In this document: one piece after another, positions 16,204-16,269 of the stretch
Position numbering within the stretch: the stretch's first letter is position 1
How the letters are laid out: every line of letters starts with the position of its first letter
Assembly (NCBI GenBank): GCA_937901395.1
Contig: CALCDB010000044.1
Span: 1-16,269 of the forward strand
Reading direction: 5' to 3'
DNA: 16,269 nucleotides
Source of the DNA: an uncultured Verrucomicrobiota bacterium
GTDB taxonomy: Bacteria > Verrucomicrobiota > Kiritimatiellia > RFP12 > UBA1067
The notes under the pieces: generated by a model
The model's input: the letters and a program-made list of their open reading frames with translations, nothing else
Databases searched by the model: none
Told to the model about the DNA's origin: nothing
Program-made: the position numbers and the translations under genes

Positions 16204-16269
16204 TGGTAGGAGCACAGGGATTCGAACCCTGGACCCAGTGATTAAGAGTCACTTGCTCTACCAGCTGAG
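16204..16269 (-). tRNA. tRNA-Lys (CUU), 5' ten bases outside window
   Basis: Positions 11-76 are present. The D arm (CTC...GAGC), anticodon stem AGTGA/TCACT with loop CTCTTAA (anticodon CTT at 16244-16246), T arm CAGGG/CCCTG with loop TTCGAAT, the acceptor 3' strand TGCTCCT, discriminator A and encoded CCA (16204-16206) are intact. The 5' acceptor strand is cut off by the window edge. Because it reads AAG codons, its A37 is expected to carry t6A, the modification made with the adjacent TsaB. It is probably cotranscribed with tRNA-Phe. Confidence 0.95.

Overview
The window is a tightly packed bacterial chromosome segment. Sixteen protein genes all read on the + strand, most overlapping or separated by fewer than 20 bases. 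Two tRNA genes on the - strand lie at the right edge. Base composition looks near half G+C. Several traits suggest the PVC group, most likely Verrucomicrobiota or a Kiritimatiellae-like lineage: a large secreted protein mixing Calx-beta and Ig-like modules, many weak Shine-Dalgarno sites, and housekeeping enzymes that are only moderately like the proteobacterial ones. This placement is inference from protein style; no rRNA or other phylogenetic marker was tested.

Layout. 1-2580: the C-terminal 859 residues of a large multi-domain, probably extracytoplasmic beta protein cut by the window edge. 2587-3471: a membrane-anchored helical protein with HEAT-like repeats. 3491-4912: gatB. 4909-5394: a small lipoprotein. 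5391-6128: a TrmJ-like tRNA 2'-O-methyltransferase. 6129-7508: an exported-looking GH20 glycosidase. 7520-8752: hisS. 8740-9171: a small methyltransferase-like protein lacking the usual SAM-binding loop. 9168-9890: an exported Sel1-repeat protein. 9887-10660: a YmdB-type metallophosphoesterase. 10653-12026: a CCA-adding-type tRNA nucleotidyltransferase with an HD domain. 11977-12609: a HAD hydrolase. After the largest gap to the right of the first gene (43 bases, with a possible promoter) come prfB (12653-13789), a DciA/DUF721-like protein (13799-14134), an orphan family-5 solute-binding protein (14131-15591) and an unusually short tsaB (15572-16105). tRNA-Phe(GAA) and a partial tRNA-Lys(CUU) face tsaB from the - strand.

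Functionally, the core of the window serves tRNA maturation and translation: amidotransferase (gatB), anticodon-loop methylation (trmJ-like), aminoacylation (hisS), CCA-end synthesis, termination (prfB), t6A37 formation (tsaB) and two tRNAs. Envelope or exported proteins (lipoprotein, GH20, Sel1, solute-binding protein) are threaded between them in the same transcription direction and often share 4-base ATGA stop/start overlaps, so transcription and translation are probably coupled along long polycistronic units.

No mobile element, CRISPR array, phage gene or defence system was seen. The least ordinary features are the shrunken TsaB, the methyltransferase remnant beside hisS, substitutions at conserved positions of YmdB and the HAD protein, and a set of short export signals with no positive charges. 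No intergenic stretch is longer than 43 bases.
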